Shown: piece after piece, positions 8,496 through 18,990 of the stretch | How positions within the stretch are numbered: position 1 is the first letter of the stretch | How the letters are laid out: every line of letters starts with the position of its first letter | Notes under the pieces: generated by a model | Told to the model about the DNA's origin: nothing | Seen by the model: the letters and a program-made list of their open reading frames with translations, nothing else | Database searches by the model: none | Translations under genes and position numbers: made by a program | Assembly: GCF_001639065.2 (NCBI RefSeq) | Contig: NZ_LQXO02000029.1 | Span: forward strand, 40,258-104,257 | DNA length: 64,000 nt | From: Vibrio barjaei | GTDB lineage: Bacteria > Pseudomonadota > Gammaproteobacteria > Enterobacterales > Vibrionaceae | Direction of reading: 5' to 3'

Positions 8496-9131
8496 ATGAC
8501 TAACTATGAGAGACGCTCAATACACTTCTCAAAACGAATTTTCGATATCGTAGGTGCTAGCGTTGGCATGATCATACTGGCAATCACTTTTGTACCTGTG
8601 GCGCTAGCGATTAAGTTTACCTCGAGAGGACCCGTATTTTATAAGCAGCTCAGAGTAGGAAAATGGACTCCTGAAAAAATGGATTTCATTCATGTACTTA
8701 AGTATCGGTCCATGTATGTGGATGCCGAATCCCACTCAGGTGCAACATGGGCGACAGAAGACGACCCGCGAATCACACCGGTAGGCCGCTTTCTTCGCAA
8801 AACTCGACTCGATGAACTCCCGCAGTTTATTAATGTACTCAAAGGAGACATGTCGCTCATAGGACCAAGACCAGAACGCCCTGACTTCTATAACAAGCTT
8901 GAGAATGACATTCCGTTCTTTGTGGAACGTACTTACGACGTACTACCCGGTATCACTGGACTAGCACAAGTTAATCAAGGTTATGATACATGCATTGAAG
9001 ATGTGAGAAGTAAAGTTGGTTACGACCACAGTTACGCTTTATCACTGTCGTCATTTAAAACTTGGCTATCCACTGACATTCATATTGTCTTTAAAACTCT
9101 AAAGATCATGGTTGATGGACGTGGAAGATAA
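8496..9131 (+). CDS. sypR: Polyprenyl-phosphate sugar phosphotransferase (SypR-like initiating enzyme)
   Basis: A 211-aa bacterial sugar transferase of the short WbaP/ExoY type: one membrane-associated hydrophobic segment near residues 15-40, then the cytosolic catalytic domain. Hallmarks are RVGKW, KYRSM, TPVGRFLRKTRLDELPQ and the signature SLIGPRPERPDF. It is expected to transfer a sugar-1-phosphate from an NDP-sugar to undecaprenyl phosphate, the first step of repeat-unit synthesis. An upstream in-frame start at 8424 would overlap sypQ; ATG 8496 with AGGAGG at 8487-8492 is preferred. It is the last gene of the polysaccharide cluster and ends in a strong shared terminator. Confidence 0.87.
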   Translation: MTNYERRSIHFSKRIFDIVGASVGMIILAITFVPVALAIKFTSRGPVFYKQLRVGKWTPEKMDFIHVLKYRSMYVDAESHSGATWATEDDPRITPVGRFLRKTRLDELPQFINVLKGDMSLIGPRPERPDFYNKLENDIPFFVERTYDVLPGITGLAQVNQGYDTCIEDVRSKVGYDHSYALSLSSFKTWLSTDIHIVFKTLKIMVDGRGR

Positions 9132-9150
9132 ATCTGAGACACAAAGAAAA

Positions 9151-9176
9151 GTCCAGCCTAATGGCTGGACTTTTTC
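9151..9176. terminator. Bidirectional terminator between sypR and arnF
   Basis: A perfect 8-bp stem, gtccagcc/ggctggac, with a taat loop, A-rich on the left and followed by TTTTT on the right. It can end both the polysaccharide operon (+) and the arn operon (-). On the - side it overlaps the arnF stop codon. Confidence 0.9.
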
Positions 9177-9583
9177 GCGGTAAAGATAAAGGTCAGCCCT
9201 AGGAGGATAAAACCGATACCAGACAACTTCACCCAACTAAATGCTTCATTGAGCCAAGGTAAAGTAACTGCTAGCAAGTAGACAATCACATAGCTCAAGC
9301 TGAGCAAAGGATATGCGACCCCTAGTGGCAAATGCTTTAAAGCCATTACCCAGCACGCCATAGACAGTGCATAGCAACCTAGGCCGATGCCAACACCCAT
9401 TAAAGCTGGCCACACATGCAATAGCAGTTCGACCAGTTGAGCTTGTTCAAATAAAGCTACAATGCTGTCCCATTGCGATGCAAGTCCTCCCATTCCCCAT
9501 TTCATGGAGAGCTGAGCTGTAGATATGAGCAGGACACTCACTAGTGCAATTGGCAAGCCGGCTTTAAGATCTTTCGCTACCAT
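9158..9583 (-). CDS. arnF: ArnF-like subunit of the undecaprenyl-phosphate-aminoarabinose flippase
   Basis: A 141-aa protein with four hydrophobic helices and a small-multidrug-resistance/EamA-like fold (PLGVAYPLLSLSYVIVYLL). It is the larger of two consecutive SMR-like genes after arnT. With ArnE it should flip 4-amino-4-deoxy-L-arabinose-phosphoundecaprenol across the inner membrane. Start ATG 9583 shares one base with the arnE stop (TAATG), which indicates coupled translation; a longer upstream frame exists but lies inside arnE. It is slightly longer than the E. coli protein (about 128 aa). Confidence 0.85.
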   Translation of the reverse strand: MVAKDLKAGLPIALVSVLLISTAQLSMKWGMGGLASQWDSIVALFEQAQLVELLLHVWPALMGVGIGLGCYALSMACWVMALKHLPLGVAYPLLSLSYVIVYLLAVTLPWLNEAFSWVKLSGIGFILLGLTFIFTAKKSSH

Positions 9584-9930
9584 TAACCAGCTCCTCCAAT
9601 AATGCCAACGCCAATCATTATGCACATTACACCAAGCCATTGCTTGGGCAGAATGACTTCGCCAAAGGCAAATTTAGATACCAATAACATGATAACGAAG
9701 TTAACGCTTAGTAACGGATAAGCAACTGATACATCCCACTGACTCAGTACACCCAACCAAGTTAGGGCACTGGTCCCCAAGAAGACAATTCCAAGGATCA
9801 TAGGAAAGCTCAATAGCTTCCCTACTGCAGGCAGCTGTGGATTTTCTTCAAAATATATAGCGGCTCTCTTTTGCCAATATTGGCTAAGCGAGCTTGCAAC
9901 AACTGAGAGTACAAACAGCAGAACTGTCAT
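9583..9930 (-). CDS. arnE: ArnE-like subunit of the undecaprenyl-phosphate-aminoarabinose flippase
   Basis: A 115-aa integral membrane protein with four predicted helices, close in length to E. coli ArnE (111 aa). The pattern [20 protein letters not shown] resembles the corresponding segment in ArnF, and the two are expected to form a heterodimer that flips the lipid-linked aminoarabinose donor. Its ATG shares one base with the arnT stop (TAATG at 9928-9932), so the T-E-F genes are tightly coupled. Confidence 0.85.
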   Translation of the reverse strand: MTVLLFVLSVVASSLSQYWQKRAAIYFEENPQLPAVGKLLSFPMILGIVFLGTSALTWLGVLSQWDVSVAYPLLSVNFVIMLLVSKFAFGEVILPKQWLGVMCIMIGVGIIGGAG

Positions 9931-11582
9931 TACTGGGCATCTTTTTGATTAAAGATCAGCGCATGATAACGACCACGGTCAACGTGATCATCAGGCTTAG
10001 GAAAACCTTCTGGCAACGGTGGTAGATCTCTAAAATGCAGCAACACTGGACTCGTCAACTGTTTCTCTTTGATAAAGTCATCTAGCTGATCCCACTCAAT
10101 GTAGCGATGCTTCGAGTCCTCATATTTCAGACCGTAATCCACTTCACCCATAGACTTGGTAAGATAGACATCACTGCGCTTCAAGTACCAGTTTAAAGCT
10201 GACATTGTGTCCGGATAGTCCGCAATAAGAACCATATCATCGGTAACTTTTGGTGCTAATTGCTCCATGAAACGCGCTGGCATTTTAGAGTCAATGGTCG
10301 TATTTGGAAGCACAGTGGAGAACAAAGCGAAAAGAGCCAGTGGTGATACCATATACGCGGCAAACTTGTGCTCGAACGCTTTGGCTTTAGCTGCATAGAA
10401 AGCACAGGTAGCCCAAAATCCTAGTATGAACAACGCAATCCAAGGACGATAAGATTCAGAATCATCCAAAGGTAGCTTACCCATAAAGAACATCACCATT
10501 AGTGTGATAGCGACCGTCGCAAAGAATAGGCCATTAATAATCGAACCTATTGTTAGGCCTTTCGCTTTACTGTTATAGGCTTTGATAATGCCATGGGTCA
10601 ATAGAATCGCAATTGGAGCCATGCAAGGTAAGATATACGTCGCCAGTTTTCCACTTGCATAGGAGAACAGCAAAAATGGCATTACCGCCCAGAGAATCGA
10701 GTAACGAATAAGTGGCTTTGAAAACTCACCCTTTAACTGAACAAGAGCAGACGGTGCCCAAAATACCCAAGGTAAAGTGCCTAAGAATAGGAACGGCACA
10801 TAATACCAAATCGGCGCAGCGTGCTGCGCATCTTCAGCAGAGAAACGATGGATATGTTCTTCCCAGAAGAAGTAATTCCAGTAATCCGGTTCAGCTGCAT
10901 GTATAGCTAGAGACCATGGCAAACAAGTGATTAGCGCAACAAACATTACCCACCAGCCCCATCTTAAAATCTCTAGGAACTGCTTTTGCATGATCATGTA
11001 AGGCACTACAACGATAACTGGTAAGGCAAGTGCTAAAAAGCCTTTAGTTAATACAGCACAACCACAGAAGAACCCTGCTAAGCCATAATGTAACCATCGC
11101 TGTTTGGTAGAGGTCGCTTCCGTTGCAAAATAGAAAGCGGCATAACAAGCAGTAAGCCAGAATGCCAACATGCCATCGAGTACACTATAAGTACCGATTG
11201 CTGCCACCATAAACATGCTAAGAAACACACCTGCGGTTAGCCAACCTTGACGGCGATCTGTCATTCTGCCAACGAGAGAGACTAAAAATAGTGCAGAACC
11301 AAACATAGCGAGTGCCGACGCAATTCTCACAGCAAAATTGGTATCACCAAAAATAACTTGTGCAATGGCGTTAAACCAATAACCCATGATCGGCTTTTCG
11401 AAATAACGTAGGTCGTTAAAGGTGGGAACTATCCAGTTACCGGAAGCCACCATCTCGCGAGAGATCTCACCGTAGCGTAGCTCATCAGGTGACCACAGTG
11501 GGCGCAGATCAAGCGGTAGTATGTATAACGCAATAAAGAAAAGCGGTATCCACACCGCCCAGTTAATTCGTGATTGTTGCAT
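9930..11582 (-). CDS. arnT: ArnT, lipid A aminoarabinose transferase
   Basis: A 550-aa GT-C/PMT-type membrane glycosyltransferase with a dozen or so hydrophobic helices and a periplasmic C-terminal domain. The N-terminus reads [19 protein letters not shown], containing the conserved acidic pair (D-E) and the E-x-R-Y-x-E-I region, followed by [12 protein letters not shown]. This is strongly diagnostic of ArnT. The enzyme transfers 4-amino-4-deoxy-L-arabinose from undecaprenyl phosphate to lipid A phosphates at the periplasmic face, which lowers negative charge and gives resistance to polymyxin and cationic peptides. It is separated from arnD by an 88-bp gap that holds a terminator-like hairpin, and is coupled downstream to arnE. 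Confidence 0.93.
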   Translation of the reverse strand: MQQSRINWAVWIPLFFIALYILPLDLRPLWSPDELRYGEISREMVASGNWIVPTFNDLRYFEKPIMGYWFNAIAQVIFGDTNFAVRIASALAMFGSALFLVSLVGRMTDRRQGWLTAGVFLSMFMVAAIGTYSVLDGMLAFWLTACYAAFYFATEATSTKQRWLHYGLAGFFCGCAVLTKGFLALALPVIVVVPYMIMQKQFLEILRWGWWVMFVALITCLPWSLAIHAAEPDYWNYFFWEEHIHRFSAEDAQHAAPIWYYVPFLFLGTLPWVFWAPSALVQLKGEFSKPLIRYSILWAVMPFLLFSYASGKLATYILPCMAPIAILLTHGIIKAYNSKAKGLTIGSIINGLFFATVAITLMVMFFMGKLPLDDSESYRPWIALFILGFWATCAFYAAKAKAFEHKFAAYMVSPLALFALFSTVLPNTTIDSKMPARFMEQLAPKVTDDMVLIADYPDTMSALNWYLKRSDVYLTKSMGEVDYGLKYEDSKHRYIEWDQLDDFIKEKQLTSPVLLHFRDLPPLPEGFPKPDDHVDRGRYHALIFNQKDAQ

Positions 11583-11601
11583 TCTTCATCCAATTGAATA
11601 A

Positions 11602-11623
11602 AAGCCCATGACATCATGGGCTT
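11602..11623 (-). terminator. Terminator-like hairpin inside the arn operon
   Basis: A 9-bp perfect stem (aagcccatg/catgggctt) with a 4-nt loop. Read on the - strand it is followed by TTTTATTC, so it resembles an intrinsic terminator placed between arnD and arnT. It may attenuate read-through into arnTEF or act as an RNA-processing or stability element. Confidence 0.6.
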
Positions 11624-11670
11624 ATACTAGTTTCAAATCTACAAGGCATGGCATATAAGGCGTAAAGCAA

Positions 11671-12585
11671 CTACAGTCCCATGCGTTTAACAAATGACGC
11701 CTGGTGTGTTAGCCACCCTTCTCGCCCTTCCATTTCGATGTTTTTTATTGCATCACTTGGAAGTGGCGATTCTGCCCCTTCAAGCAGATCTATCATGGGT
11801 ACGAATTCTATATTCTGTTGCTTAGCTCTGACAATCAAATCTTCAAACATTTCGGCACAAACAATACCTTCCACTTCCGCGTGGATTGTATAAACATTCA
11901 AACCATCACGTTTAATAAGCTTAAGAATAGCATCATTGTAGTTGCTGTTGTCGACACCGTCTTGCCCTACAAGCTCGTCGTAGGTAGGTAAGGTCACTGG
12001 GATTTGGGGTGCCATTCCTTCGCCTGGAGAGAAAATAGAATCGCCGCGGCAATCACTATTGTACTTAAATGGGAAGGCATCTTTCTCAATAAGCGTTTGA
12101 TCAGTACAGCGCCAGCCAGCTACCGCACTACAAGGCAGATCACTACCAGTAATATCCTTCAGCATGTTATAGCCTTTGGAAATCTCACTACGCAGCTCTT
12201 CAGGTGACATGGTATCGGTTTTCATCTGCCACTTGTGGTGATCCCAAGCATGCAAACCGATTTCATGACCAGCTTTATCAGCCGCCTCAATAATTGGACG
12301 AAGTTTTTTGCCAATCACGGGGCCTGGCCAGATAGTGCCACGAATTAAAATATCGTAACCGTACAGACTAGCAGCCTTAGAGCGAAGCATCTTCTTCAGA
12401 AATGCAGGACGCAAAAGGCGCCATATATGGCGCCCCATGTTATCAGGTCCAACAGTAAAGAAGAATGAAGCCTTCACTCCGTGCTTCTCGAAAATTTCGA
12501 GTAGCTTAGGTACACCAAGTTTGGTGCCTCTAAAAGTGTCTACATCGATACGAAGACCGACTTTAGTGACTTCATTCTGTTCCAT
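11671..12585 (-). CDS. arnD: ArnD, undecaprenyl-phosphate formamido-arabinose deformylase
   Basis: A 304-aa NodB/polysaccharide-deacetylase-family protein. The N-terminus has KVGLRIDVDTFRGTKLGVP, with the metal-site aspartate pair, and the mid region has GHEIGLHAWDHHKWQ, the H-x-x-x-H metal motif. ArnD removes the formyl group from the lipid-linked 4-formamido-arabinose, which makes the pathway irreversible before flipping. Its ATG shares one base with the arnA stop (TAATG). Length matches the family (about 296-300 aa). Confidence 0.92.
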   Translation of the reverse strand: MEQNEVTKVGLRIDVDTFRGTKLGVPKLLEIFEKHGVKASFFFTVGPDNMGRHIWRLLRPAFLKKMLRSKAASLYGYDILIRGTIWPGPVIGKKLRPIIEAADKAGHEIGLHAWDHHKWQMKTDTMSPEELRSEISKGYNMLKDITGSDLPCSAVAGWRCTDQTLIEKDAFPFKYNSDCRGDSIFSPGEGMAPQIPVTLPTYDELVGQDGVDNSNYNDAILKLIKRDGLNVYTIHAEVEGIVCAEMFEDLIVRAKQQNIEFVPMIDLLEGAESPLPSDAIKNIEMEGREGWLTHQASFVKRMGL

Positions 12586-14567
12586 TACTTCTCTTCTGCT
12601 ACTGCACCTTTAAGGAAGAAATCTAGCGTCTCTTCGATTGTGTCGTTCATGTGAACTTTTGGTTCCCAATCAAGCAATTTCTTCGCGTTTGCGATGCTTG
12701 GTTTACGGTGCTGAACGTCTTGGTAGCCGTCACCGTAGAATGCTTTGCTTTCTACTAGGTTGTAGCCAGCAAATGGAGGGAACTGGTCACGCAGTGGGTG
12801 GTTCTCAAACTTCTCAACCAATGTCTCAGCAAGCTCTTTGATACTCGCTTCGTTTTCTGGAGCACCGATGTTGATGATTTGACCGTCACACAGACCTTCT
12901 TTGTTCTCGATGATGCGGAATAGCGCTTCAATCGCTTCAGAGATGTCAGTGAAACAACGCTTCTGCTCACCACCGTCGATAAGTTTGATCGGCGTACCTT
13001 CGACTAGGTTTAGGATAAGCTGTGTGATCGCGCGGCTAGAACCGATACGTGCAGAGTTCAAGCTATCTAGACGTGGACCCATCCAGTTAAATGGACGGAA
13101 TAGTGTGAACTTAAGGCCATCTTTCTTGCCGTAAGCCCAGATAACACGGTCAAGTAGCTGTTTAGATACTGAGTAGATCCAACGCTGACGGTTGATAGGA
13201 CCAACGATCAGTGGAGAAGTATCTTCGTTGAACTCAGGATCCGTCGACATACCGTACACTTCTGAAGTCGATGGGAAGATGATGCGCTTGTTGTATTTCA
13301 CACACGCACGAACAATCTTCAGGTTCTCTTCGAAGTCCAATTCGAATACGCGAAGTGGGTTACGCGTGTATTCAATCGGTGTTGCAATAGCAACTAGTGG
13401 AAGAATGATGTCACACTTCTTAACGTGGTATTCGATCCACTCGTTGTGGATGGTGATATCACCTTCTACGAAGTGGAAATCAGGGTGGCTTAGGTGCTCT
13501 TCGATTTGGTTCGAGTTCATGTCCATTGCATAAACTTCGTAACCACCGTCGTCTAGAAGACGCTTAGTTAGGTGAGTACCGATGAAGCCGTTTGCACCTA
13601 GGATAAGTACTTTTTGACGCTTCTTAGCGTTAATTAGTGCACTTGCTTGTGGACCAAAACGCATACCTTCTACAAGATGAAGCTCTGCAGCTAGCTGCTC
13701 ACCACCTAGATATAGGCCGTTTTCTGCTTCGCCAGATTTAACAATCAGTGAACCTTGAGCACAAGCGATCGTTAGTGGTGTAGTAGAAACGATAGTACCA
13801 GGAGTTACATCAAATGTTTTGTCGCTTGCTTCCGCGCTCCAAATAGTCAGCTTACGCTCACCAAGGAAAGTGAATGCACCTGGGAACGGTTCTGTTACCG
13901 CGCGAACTAGGTTAAATACGGTACGAGAATCGTTAGACCATTTAATCTCACCGTCAGCAGGAGTACGACGACCAAAGTAAGTCGCTTTGCTTTCGTCCTG
14001 AGCCGTTGTTTTGAATGAACCATCAACGATAGTTGGAAGCACTTTGCTCAGTAGATCGCTAGATGCGGTGTTCATACGCTTATGAAGCGTTTCTGCCGTA
14101 TCAGCGTCAGTGATAGCAATTTTTTCTTGACCAACGATATCGCCAGCATCCGCTTTCTGAACCATTTGGTGCAGCGTTACACCAGTTTCAGTTTCGCCGT
14201 TGACTAATGCCCAGTTTATCGGCGCACGACCACGATATGTTGGAAGCAAAGAGCCATGTAGGTTGAAACCACCTTTAGGTGCAATATCTAGCACCTCTTG
14301 GCTGATCATATTGCGATAGTAGAAAGAGAACAGTGCATCTGGCTTCATTGCACGAATTTTCTCAACCCATAATGGGTGGTTTACGTCTTCAGGTGCGTAA
14401 ACTGGAATACCGTTCTTTGCCGCAAGCTTCGCTACAGATTCAAAAAACACGTTCTCGTTGCTGTCATCAACATGAGTAAATACTGCTTCGATTTCTACAC
14501 CCGCGTCTAGCAAGCTACGAATACCAGTACAACCGATATTGTGGTAGGCAAACACTACTACTTTCAT
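12585..14567 (-). CDS. arnA: ArnA, bifunctional UDP-glucuronate decarboxylase / UDP-Ara4N formyltransferase
   Basis: A 660-aa protein, the same length as E. coli ArnA. The N-terminal formyltransferase domain (about 1-300) contains [19 protein letters not shown] with the catalytic Asn/His. The C-terminal NAD-dependent dehydrogenase/decarboxylase domain starts near residue 315 with [10 protein letters not shown] and has the [11 protein letters not shown]yr-x-x-x-Lys site. It oxidatively decarboxylates UDP-glucuronate and later formylates UDP-4-amino-arabinose. I use ATG 14567 ([10 protein letters not shown]), which follows an AGAGGAA site; the seven-codon longer reading is rejected. It is coupled to arnD by a TAATG overlap. 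Confidence 0.95.
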   Translation of the reverse strand: MKVVVFAYHNIGCTGIRSLLDAGVEIEAVFTHVDDSNENVFFESVAKLAAKNGIPVYAPEDVNHPLWVEKIRAMKPDALFSFYYRNMISQEVLDIAPKGGFNLHGSLLPTYRGRAPINWALVNGETETGVTLHQMVQKADAGDIVGQEKIAITDADTAETLHKRMNTASSDLLSKVLPTIVDGSFKTTAQDESKATYFGRRTPADGEIKWSNDSRTVFNLVRAVTEPFPGAFTFLGERKLTIWSAEASDKTFDVTPGTIVSTTPLTIACAQGSLIVKSGEAENGLYLGGEQLAAELHLVEGMRFGPQASALINAKKRQKVLILGANGFIGTHLTKRLLDDGGYEVYAMDMNSNQIEEHLSHPDFHFVEGDITIHNEWIEYHVKKCDIILPLVAIATPIEYTRNPLRVFELDFEENLKIVRACVKYNKRIIFPSTSEVYGMSTDPEFNEDTSPLIVGPINRQRWIYSVSKQLLDRVIWAYGKKDGLKFTLFRPFNWMGPRLDSLNSARIGSSRAITQLILNLVEGTPIKLIDGGEQKRCFTDISEAIEALFRIIENKEGLCDGQIINIGAPENEASIKELAETLVEKFENHPLRDQFPPFAGYNLVESKAFYGDGYQDVQHRKPSIANAKKLLDWEPKVHMNDTIEETLDFFLKGAVAEEK

Positions 14568-14591
14568 GGAATATTCCTCTAAATACAAATC

Positions 14592-15590
14592 TTATTCTTT
14601 ATTCTTTAATTCGTCGCTTTCACGTGCATTTCTAGTGGCTTCACCAACTAGAACGTCTTGCACGTAAAAACGTGGGCGCGCTCTTACATCAGAGTAAATA
14701 CGACCAATGTACTCACCAAGTAAGCCTAAACCCACAAACTGTGCACCAACAAATACAAACAGGATAGCAAACAAAGTAAACAGGCCATCACCTGCCCACT
14801 CAGAACCAAACATAATACGCATCAACATAAGGATGACGCCAAACGCGATACCTGCCGCAGCGATACCACCACCTACAATGCTCAATAGGCGTAATGGCGC
14901 TGTTGTCATACTGGTAATCAAGTCAAACATTAGGCTAATAAGCTTCATAAAGCTATATTTCGACTCACCATCAGCACGCTCATCATGATGCACATCGATC
15001 TCAGTGGTGTGGCGAGAGAAGCCATTCGCTAGCACAGGAATAAACGTGCTGCGCTCGTGACACTCAAGCATTGCGTCAACAACATGTCGACGGTACGCAC
15101 GAAGCATACAACCGTAATCGTTCATCTCAACGCCAGTAGAACGTTTCACTAGCTTATTGATAAGCTTCGATGGGTAACGACGAAGTGCGCTGTCTTGACG
15201 GTTCTTACGAACTGTACCCACAGAATCAAACCCTTCTTCAGCTTTCGCTACAAGGTTAGGAATTTCTTCTGGTGGATTCTGAAGGTCTGCATCAAGCGTG
15301 ATGATCAAATCGCCACGTACTTGCTCAAAGCCAGCCATAATAGCGTTATGTTGGCCATAGTTACGATTCAAGATAACGCCAACAACATGGCTCCCTTCTT
15401 TCGCTGATGCTTCTTCAATGATTTCCGCGCTGCGATCACGACTTCCATCATCTACAAGAATGATTTCATAATCTTTACCAATGCTATCACTTGCTTTGGT
15501 AGTACGATCAATCAGTTCTTGCAGACAGTTTTCTTCGTTGTATACCGGAATAACGATAGAGACAAAGTTGATTGCTTGATTGTGTTTCAT
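14592..15590 (-). CDS. arnC: ArnC, undecaprenyl-phosphate 4-formamido-arabinose transferase
   Basis: A 332-aa GT2 enzyme. The catalytic domain begins [14 protein letters not shown], has [11 protein letters not shown] and [16 protein letters not shown] (the D-x-D metal site), and is followed by two C-terminal transmembrane helices near residues 235-300. This dolichol-phosphate-sugar-synthase layout is typical of ArnC. It moves formylated aminoarabinose from UDP to undecaprenyl phosphate. It sits 3 nt after arnB and 24 nt before arnA, so it is clearly co-transcribed. Confidence 0.93.
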   Translation of the reverse strand: MKHNQAINFVSIVIPVYNEENCLQELIDRTTKASDSIGKDYEIILVDDGSRDRSAEIIEEASAKEGSHVVGVILNRNYGQHNAIMAGFEQVRGDLIITLDADLQNPPEEIPNLVAKAEEGFDSVGTVRKNRQDSALRRYPSKLINKLVKRSTGVEMNDYGCMLRAYRRHVVDAMLECHERSTFIPVLANGFSRHTTEIDVHHDERADGESKYSFMKLISLMFDLITSMTTAPLRLLSIVGGGIAAAGIAFGVILMLMRIMFGSEWAGDGLFTLFAILFVFVGAQFVGLGLLGEYIGRIYSDVRARPRFYVQDVLVGEATRNARESDELKNKE

Positions 15591-15593
15591 GGT

Positions 15594-16754
15594 TTACCCA
15601 ATTATTTCTGAAACGGCGCTAACTACACGTTCGACATCATTCTGAGTCATATCAGGAAAGAGCGGTAGTGAGCAGATTTGATTACTGTTACGTTCTGTAT
15701 TCTTTAAATCAGGGTTAATCACCCCGAACAACTCCGCGTAGTTCTCGCGGTAGTATTTTTGCGTATGGCAGGCTTTAAAGTGGATACCTGCTCCAATGCC
15801 TTTTTCTTTTAGTGCGGCGATTAGGTCGTCGCGCGTTAGGCCTGCAACCGCAGGATCCACTCTAACAATCATTAGGTGCCAACAGTGTTTGTGGTCATGA
15901 GAAGCCAAGCCTAATGGCGTAATACCTTTGATAGACGCCAACTGACTGCGATAAGAGAGCGCTAACTGCGTACGTTTTTCGGTGATTTCCGCAATTCGAT
16001 CCATCTGTCCAAGCGCTAACACCGCACAGATATCTGGCATATTGTATTTAAAGCCAGGCTCCACGACTTCGGCTTGAGGCGCTCTTCCTTGAGTTTCACG
16101 ATCAAAAGCATCAACTCCTAGACCGTGGAATTTTAAACGACGTACTTTGTCAGCTAATTCAGCATCATGCGTGGTTAGTACACCACCTTCTGCCGTCGTC
16201 ACGTTTTTGATTGCGTGAGTAGAGAATAGACATGTACCACGATTGCCCACTGGCTTACCTTTGTACTCGGTCCCTAAAGCATGAGCCGCATCCTCAATAA
16301 CAGGGATACTGTACTTCTCGCCTAACTGGTAAATAGGGTCAAGGTCAAGCGATGCCCCAGCATAATGCACCGGGATGATAAGCTTAGTCTTGTTAGTGAT
16401 CAGTGGTTCAATTTTCTCAGCATCCGTCATCAAGGTATCAGCATCAACATCGACGAATACTGGTTTTGCACCAACAAGCGTAATCATATTAACGGTAGAA
16501 ACCCAAGTAAGCGATGGAGTAATAACTTCATCTCCAGGACCAATGCCTAAAGCCAACAAAACTAGATGCATACCCGCAGTCGCGCTGCTAAGTGCAACGG
16601 CATGTGGAGCCCCAGTGTGTTCAGACACTTTATTCTCTAACTCTGCATTTTTAGGACCCGTGGTAATCCACCCGGAACGAAGGACATCGACCACAGCTTG
16701 GATGTCTTGCTCATCTACAGCAGGTCTACATAAAGGGAGAAAAGGCTGGCTCAT
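15594..16754 (-). CDS. arnB: ArnB, UDP-4-amino-4-deoxy-L-arabinose aminotransferase
   Basis: A 386-aa DegT/DnrJ/EryC1 family PLP aminotransferase. Visible motifs include [27 protein letters not shown] at the N-terminus (start of the family pattern), [10 protein letters not shown] with the PLP-ring aspartate, and [15 protein letters not shown] with the Schiff-base lysine. It transfers an amino group from glutamate to UDP-4-keto-pentose. It is the first gene of the arn operon. The 443-bp region upstream should hold the promoter, but I could not find a convincing PhoP-type repeat there. Confidence 0.94.
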   Translation of the reverse strand: MSQPFLPLCRPAVDEQDIQAVVDVLRSGWITTGPKNAELENKVSEHTGAPHAVALSSATAGMHLVLLALGIGPGDEVITPSLTWVSTVNMITLVGAKPVFVDVDADTLMTDAEKIEPLITNKTKLIIPVHYAGASLDLDPIYQLGEKYSIPVIEDAAHALGTEYKGKPVGNRGTCLFSTHAIKNVTTAEGGVLTTHDAELADKVRRLKFHGLGVDAFDRETQGRAPQAEVVEPGFKYNMPDICAVLALGQMDRIAEITEKRTQLALSYRSQLASIKGITPLGLASHDHKHCWHLMIVRVDPAVAGLTRDDLIAALKEKGIGAGIHFKACHTQKYYRENYAELFGVINPDLKNTERNSNQICSLPLFPDMTQNDVERVVSAVSEIIG

Positions 16755-17197
16755 TTTTTAAACTCACAGTTATATCGTGTACTCAGACACGAAGAAGGAC
16801 AACAAAGTTTACTAGGGCGTTCAAAGAATTAAAAGGGTCGATACGTTTTAGTAAGGCAAAACATTGACCTTTAGAACATATTTACCGCAAATATACTTCA
16901 CACCTATGTGTGTATCGGCAAATTAACAAGAATATTTACTAAAGTGCCACTTCTAGATAAATATTCTCGGCCTAGCAGTGAAAATCCTATGATTTATCTA
17001 ATCAGCATAGCACTTCGGGCACTAAGTCAGTTTTGTGTAAATTTAACCGACTACTGTCCCACACTTTCTAAGCTAAGCTAAGAAAACGCGCTATTCTGCC
17101 ACATTTAATAGTTCGTCAATGTAATCATTTGTATGTGCTCTGTTTGTGTCTATCATTGTGAGAAGGTAGAATCAGCGTCCACTTTTTTGAGTCAGGT
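16755..17197. other. Divergent intergenic region between arnB and the PLP desulfhydrase gene
   Basis: There is no supported gene in these 443 bp. The sequence is AT-rich. On the - strand a short inverted repeat (cacac...gtgtg near 16900-16915) lies upstream of a TATATT that could be an arn -10 box. No (T/G)GTTTA direct repeat with PhoP-box spacing is visible. On the + side the region 17060-17170 should contain the promoter of the next gene. Confidence 0.4.
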
Positions 17198-18127
17198 ATG
17201 ATCGTGAACCTCAATAACAGTCCTGTGACACAACATCAGTTTCAAGGACACGATTTCCATTTGAAGCGAGACGACTTGTTACATAGTCATTTCAACGGCA
17301 ACAAGGCAAGGAAATTTGCAGAGTTGCTAGAGACAGATTTGACGAACGTTACTCAACTCGTTGGTTGGGGCTCCGCCCAAGCCAATTCCTTAACCTCTTT
17401 AGCTGCGCTGGCCAAAATAAAAGGTATAAAGCTCAAGTATTTTGTTGACCACAAACCAGCTTGGTTAGACCAAAACCCTAATGGTAACTACAGGGCAGCT
17501 AAAGAGCTTGGTGCTGAGATTATCTCCCTCAAGGAGCAGTTAGGTCCAAACGCACCGCATCCTCATGCCTATATTCAAGCTAACTTCGCTAGTTCTACTG
17601 ACAGCTATATCGTGCCCGAAGGGGGACGCTTTCAATCAGCCCGCCAAGGTATCGTGCAGTTAGCTGAGGAAATTCTGAGTTGGTCGAGGTTTGAAAAAAA
17701 TAAAAAGATTAAAGTGGCACTACCTTCAGGAACAGGAACGACAGCGCTGTACTTAGCGCAAGTTCTAGCACCTCAGGGTATTGAAGTTCTTACTTGCCCT
17801 TGTGTGGGCGGAAAACATTACTTAATGCAACAGTTTGACGAGCTTGGTGACTTTTCTTATTACCCAACCATTCTTGAGCTCGAAAACAAACATCACTTTG
17901 GCAAGCTCTATCTGAAGGATTATGAGATCTGGCGGTTACTACAAGATGAAACCCACATAGAGTTTGACCTACTTTACGACCCAATGATGTGGCGTTGCCT
18001 ACTACCTTGGTTAAGTGATAACCCAGATGCCTCTCTATTGTACATTCACCAAGGTGGTCTATTGGGTAATGAGACCATGCTACCCCGCTATCGCAGAAAA
18101 TACGATGCACCAAAAGATGAGTGGTAG
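17198..18127 (+). CDS. PLP-dependent D-cysteine desulfhydrase / ACC deaminase family protein
   Basis: A 309-aa fold-type II PLP enzyme. The N-terminal LKRDDLLHSHFNGNKARKF carries the catalytic lysine of the D-cysteine desulfhydrase/1-aminocyclopropane-1-carboxylate deaminase group; GSAQANSLTSLAALA follows, and SGTGTTALYLA is the phosphate-binding loop. The likely reaction is breakdown of D-cysteine (or a related D-amino acid) to pyruvate, ammonia and H2S. True ACC deaminase activity cannot be told apart without the key active-site residues. It stands alone, divergent from arnB and convergent with the Sel1 gene. Confidence 0.8.
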   Translation: MIVNLNNSPVTQHQFQGHDFHLKRDDLLHSHFNGNKARKFAELLETDLTNVTQLVGWGSAQANSLTSLAALAKIKGIKLKYFVDHKPAWLDQNPNGNYRAAKELGAEIISLKEQLGPNAPHPHAYIQANFASSTDSYIVPEGGRFQSARQGIVQLAEEILSWSRFEKNKKIKVALPSGTGTTALYLAQVLAPQGIEVLTCPCVGGKHYLMQQFDELGDFSYYPTILELENKHHFGKLYLKDYEIWRLLQDETHIEFDLLYDPMMWRCLLPWLSDNPDASLLYIHQGGLLGNETMLPRYRRKYDAPKDEW

Positions 18128-18154
18128 CTCAGCCACGATGCGGTGCAGCACGAA

Positions 18155-18190
18155 ACAAAAAAAGAGGAACTATGGCTCCTCTTTTTTGTT
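18155..18190. terminator. Bidirectional terminator
   Basis: A long A/T-flanked hairpin pairs aaaaaagagga with tcctctttttt across a short loop (one bulged A). It lies between two convergent genes, so it can serve both. Confidence 0.85.
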
Positions 18191-18210
18191 TCTATGAAGG
18201 CTCCACTCTA

Positions 18211-18990
18211 TCACTGATGAGAAGAGTACGACTCTAAATAAAGCTCTGCTTTTTGTTGAGCTTGCTGTAACTCGTCTGAGTTTAACTTGTGCGCTAAGTC
18301 ATCACGGAGCTTCTCCGCCGTTGCATAACCATTCGTGGATGCAACAGATGCCCAAGCATAAGCTTCTACATTATTAAGCTCTACGCCCTCTCCCAATGAA
18401 TACTTATAAGCTAAATTTCGCTGCCCATAAGCGTATCCATTTTCAGCCGCTTTTCGATACCACTTTACTGCTTCAAGATCATCACGCTCAACACCTAGTC
18501 CTTTGGCATACATTACGCCCAGACTGTTCTGCGCTACATCAAAGTTACGTTCAGCAGCCAGACGATAATACTCTACTGCCTTACTATTGCTCTTAGGAAC
18601 ACCGCGTCCCCACTTGTACATACCAGCGAGATAATATTGAGCTTGAACACTGCCTTTTTGAGACGCCTTTTCGAACCATGACGCCGCCTCTTTGGCATCA
18701 TAATTTACACCATGACCGTTGTCATACATCATACCTAACTTGTACATAGCAGATTCACTGCCCTGTTCAGCCGCTTTGTGATACCACTCCACCGCTTTGG
18801 CATCATTTTCTTTGATACCATTGCCGTCAGCATAGCGATCACCCAACTCTATTTGAGCAAATAGATCACCTTGCTTGGCACCTTGCTCAACTTTTCTAAC
18901 GCTTACTGTTGACCAATCTTTTACAAACGCAAGGCTTCCTGCACTAAAACACAGACCACATAGGGAAACCGCTAACAGTGTTTTTCGCAT
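18211..18990 (-). CDS. Secreted Sel1-repeat (SLR/TPR-like) protein
   Basis: A 259-aa protein with a signal peptide (MRKTLLAVSLCGLCFSAGSLA) and about five to six Sel1-like repeats of 36 residues, each carrying the A-x-x-x-Y...A-E-x-G pattern (for example AVEWYHKAAEQGSESAMYKL). Such alpha-solenoids mediate protein-protein contacts in the periplasm or outside; no enzyme motif is present. It is monocistronic. The exact partner is unknown. Confidence 0.8.
   Translation of the reverse strand: MRKTLLAVSLCGLCFSAGSLAFVKDWSTVSVRKVEQGAKQGDLFAQIELGDRYADGNGIKENDAKAVEWYHKAAEQGSESAMYKLGMMYDNGHGVNYDAKEAASWFEKASQKGSVQAQYYLAGMYKWGRGVPKSNSKAVEYYRLAAERNFDVAQNSLGVMYAKGLGVERDDLEAVKWYRKAAENGYAYGQRNLAYKYSLGEGVELNNVEAYAWASVASTNGYATAEKLRDDLAHKLNSDELQQAQQKAELYLESYSSHQ

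Noticed and set aside
16375..16761. 128-aa + strand frame opposite arnB
   Set aside because: Antisense shadow of a clear aminotransferase gene.
16755..17197. PhoP box upstream of arnB
   Set aside because: No (T/G)GTTTA direct repeat at 11-bp spacing is present on either strand.
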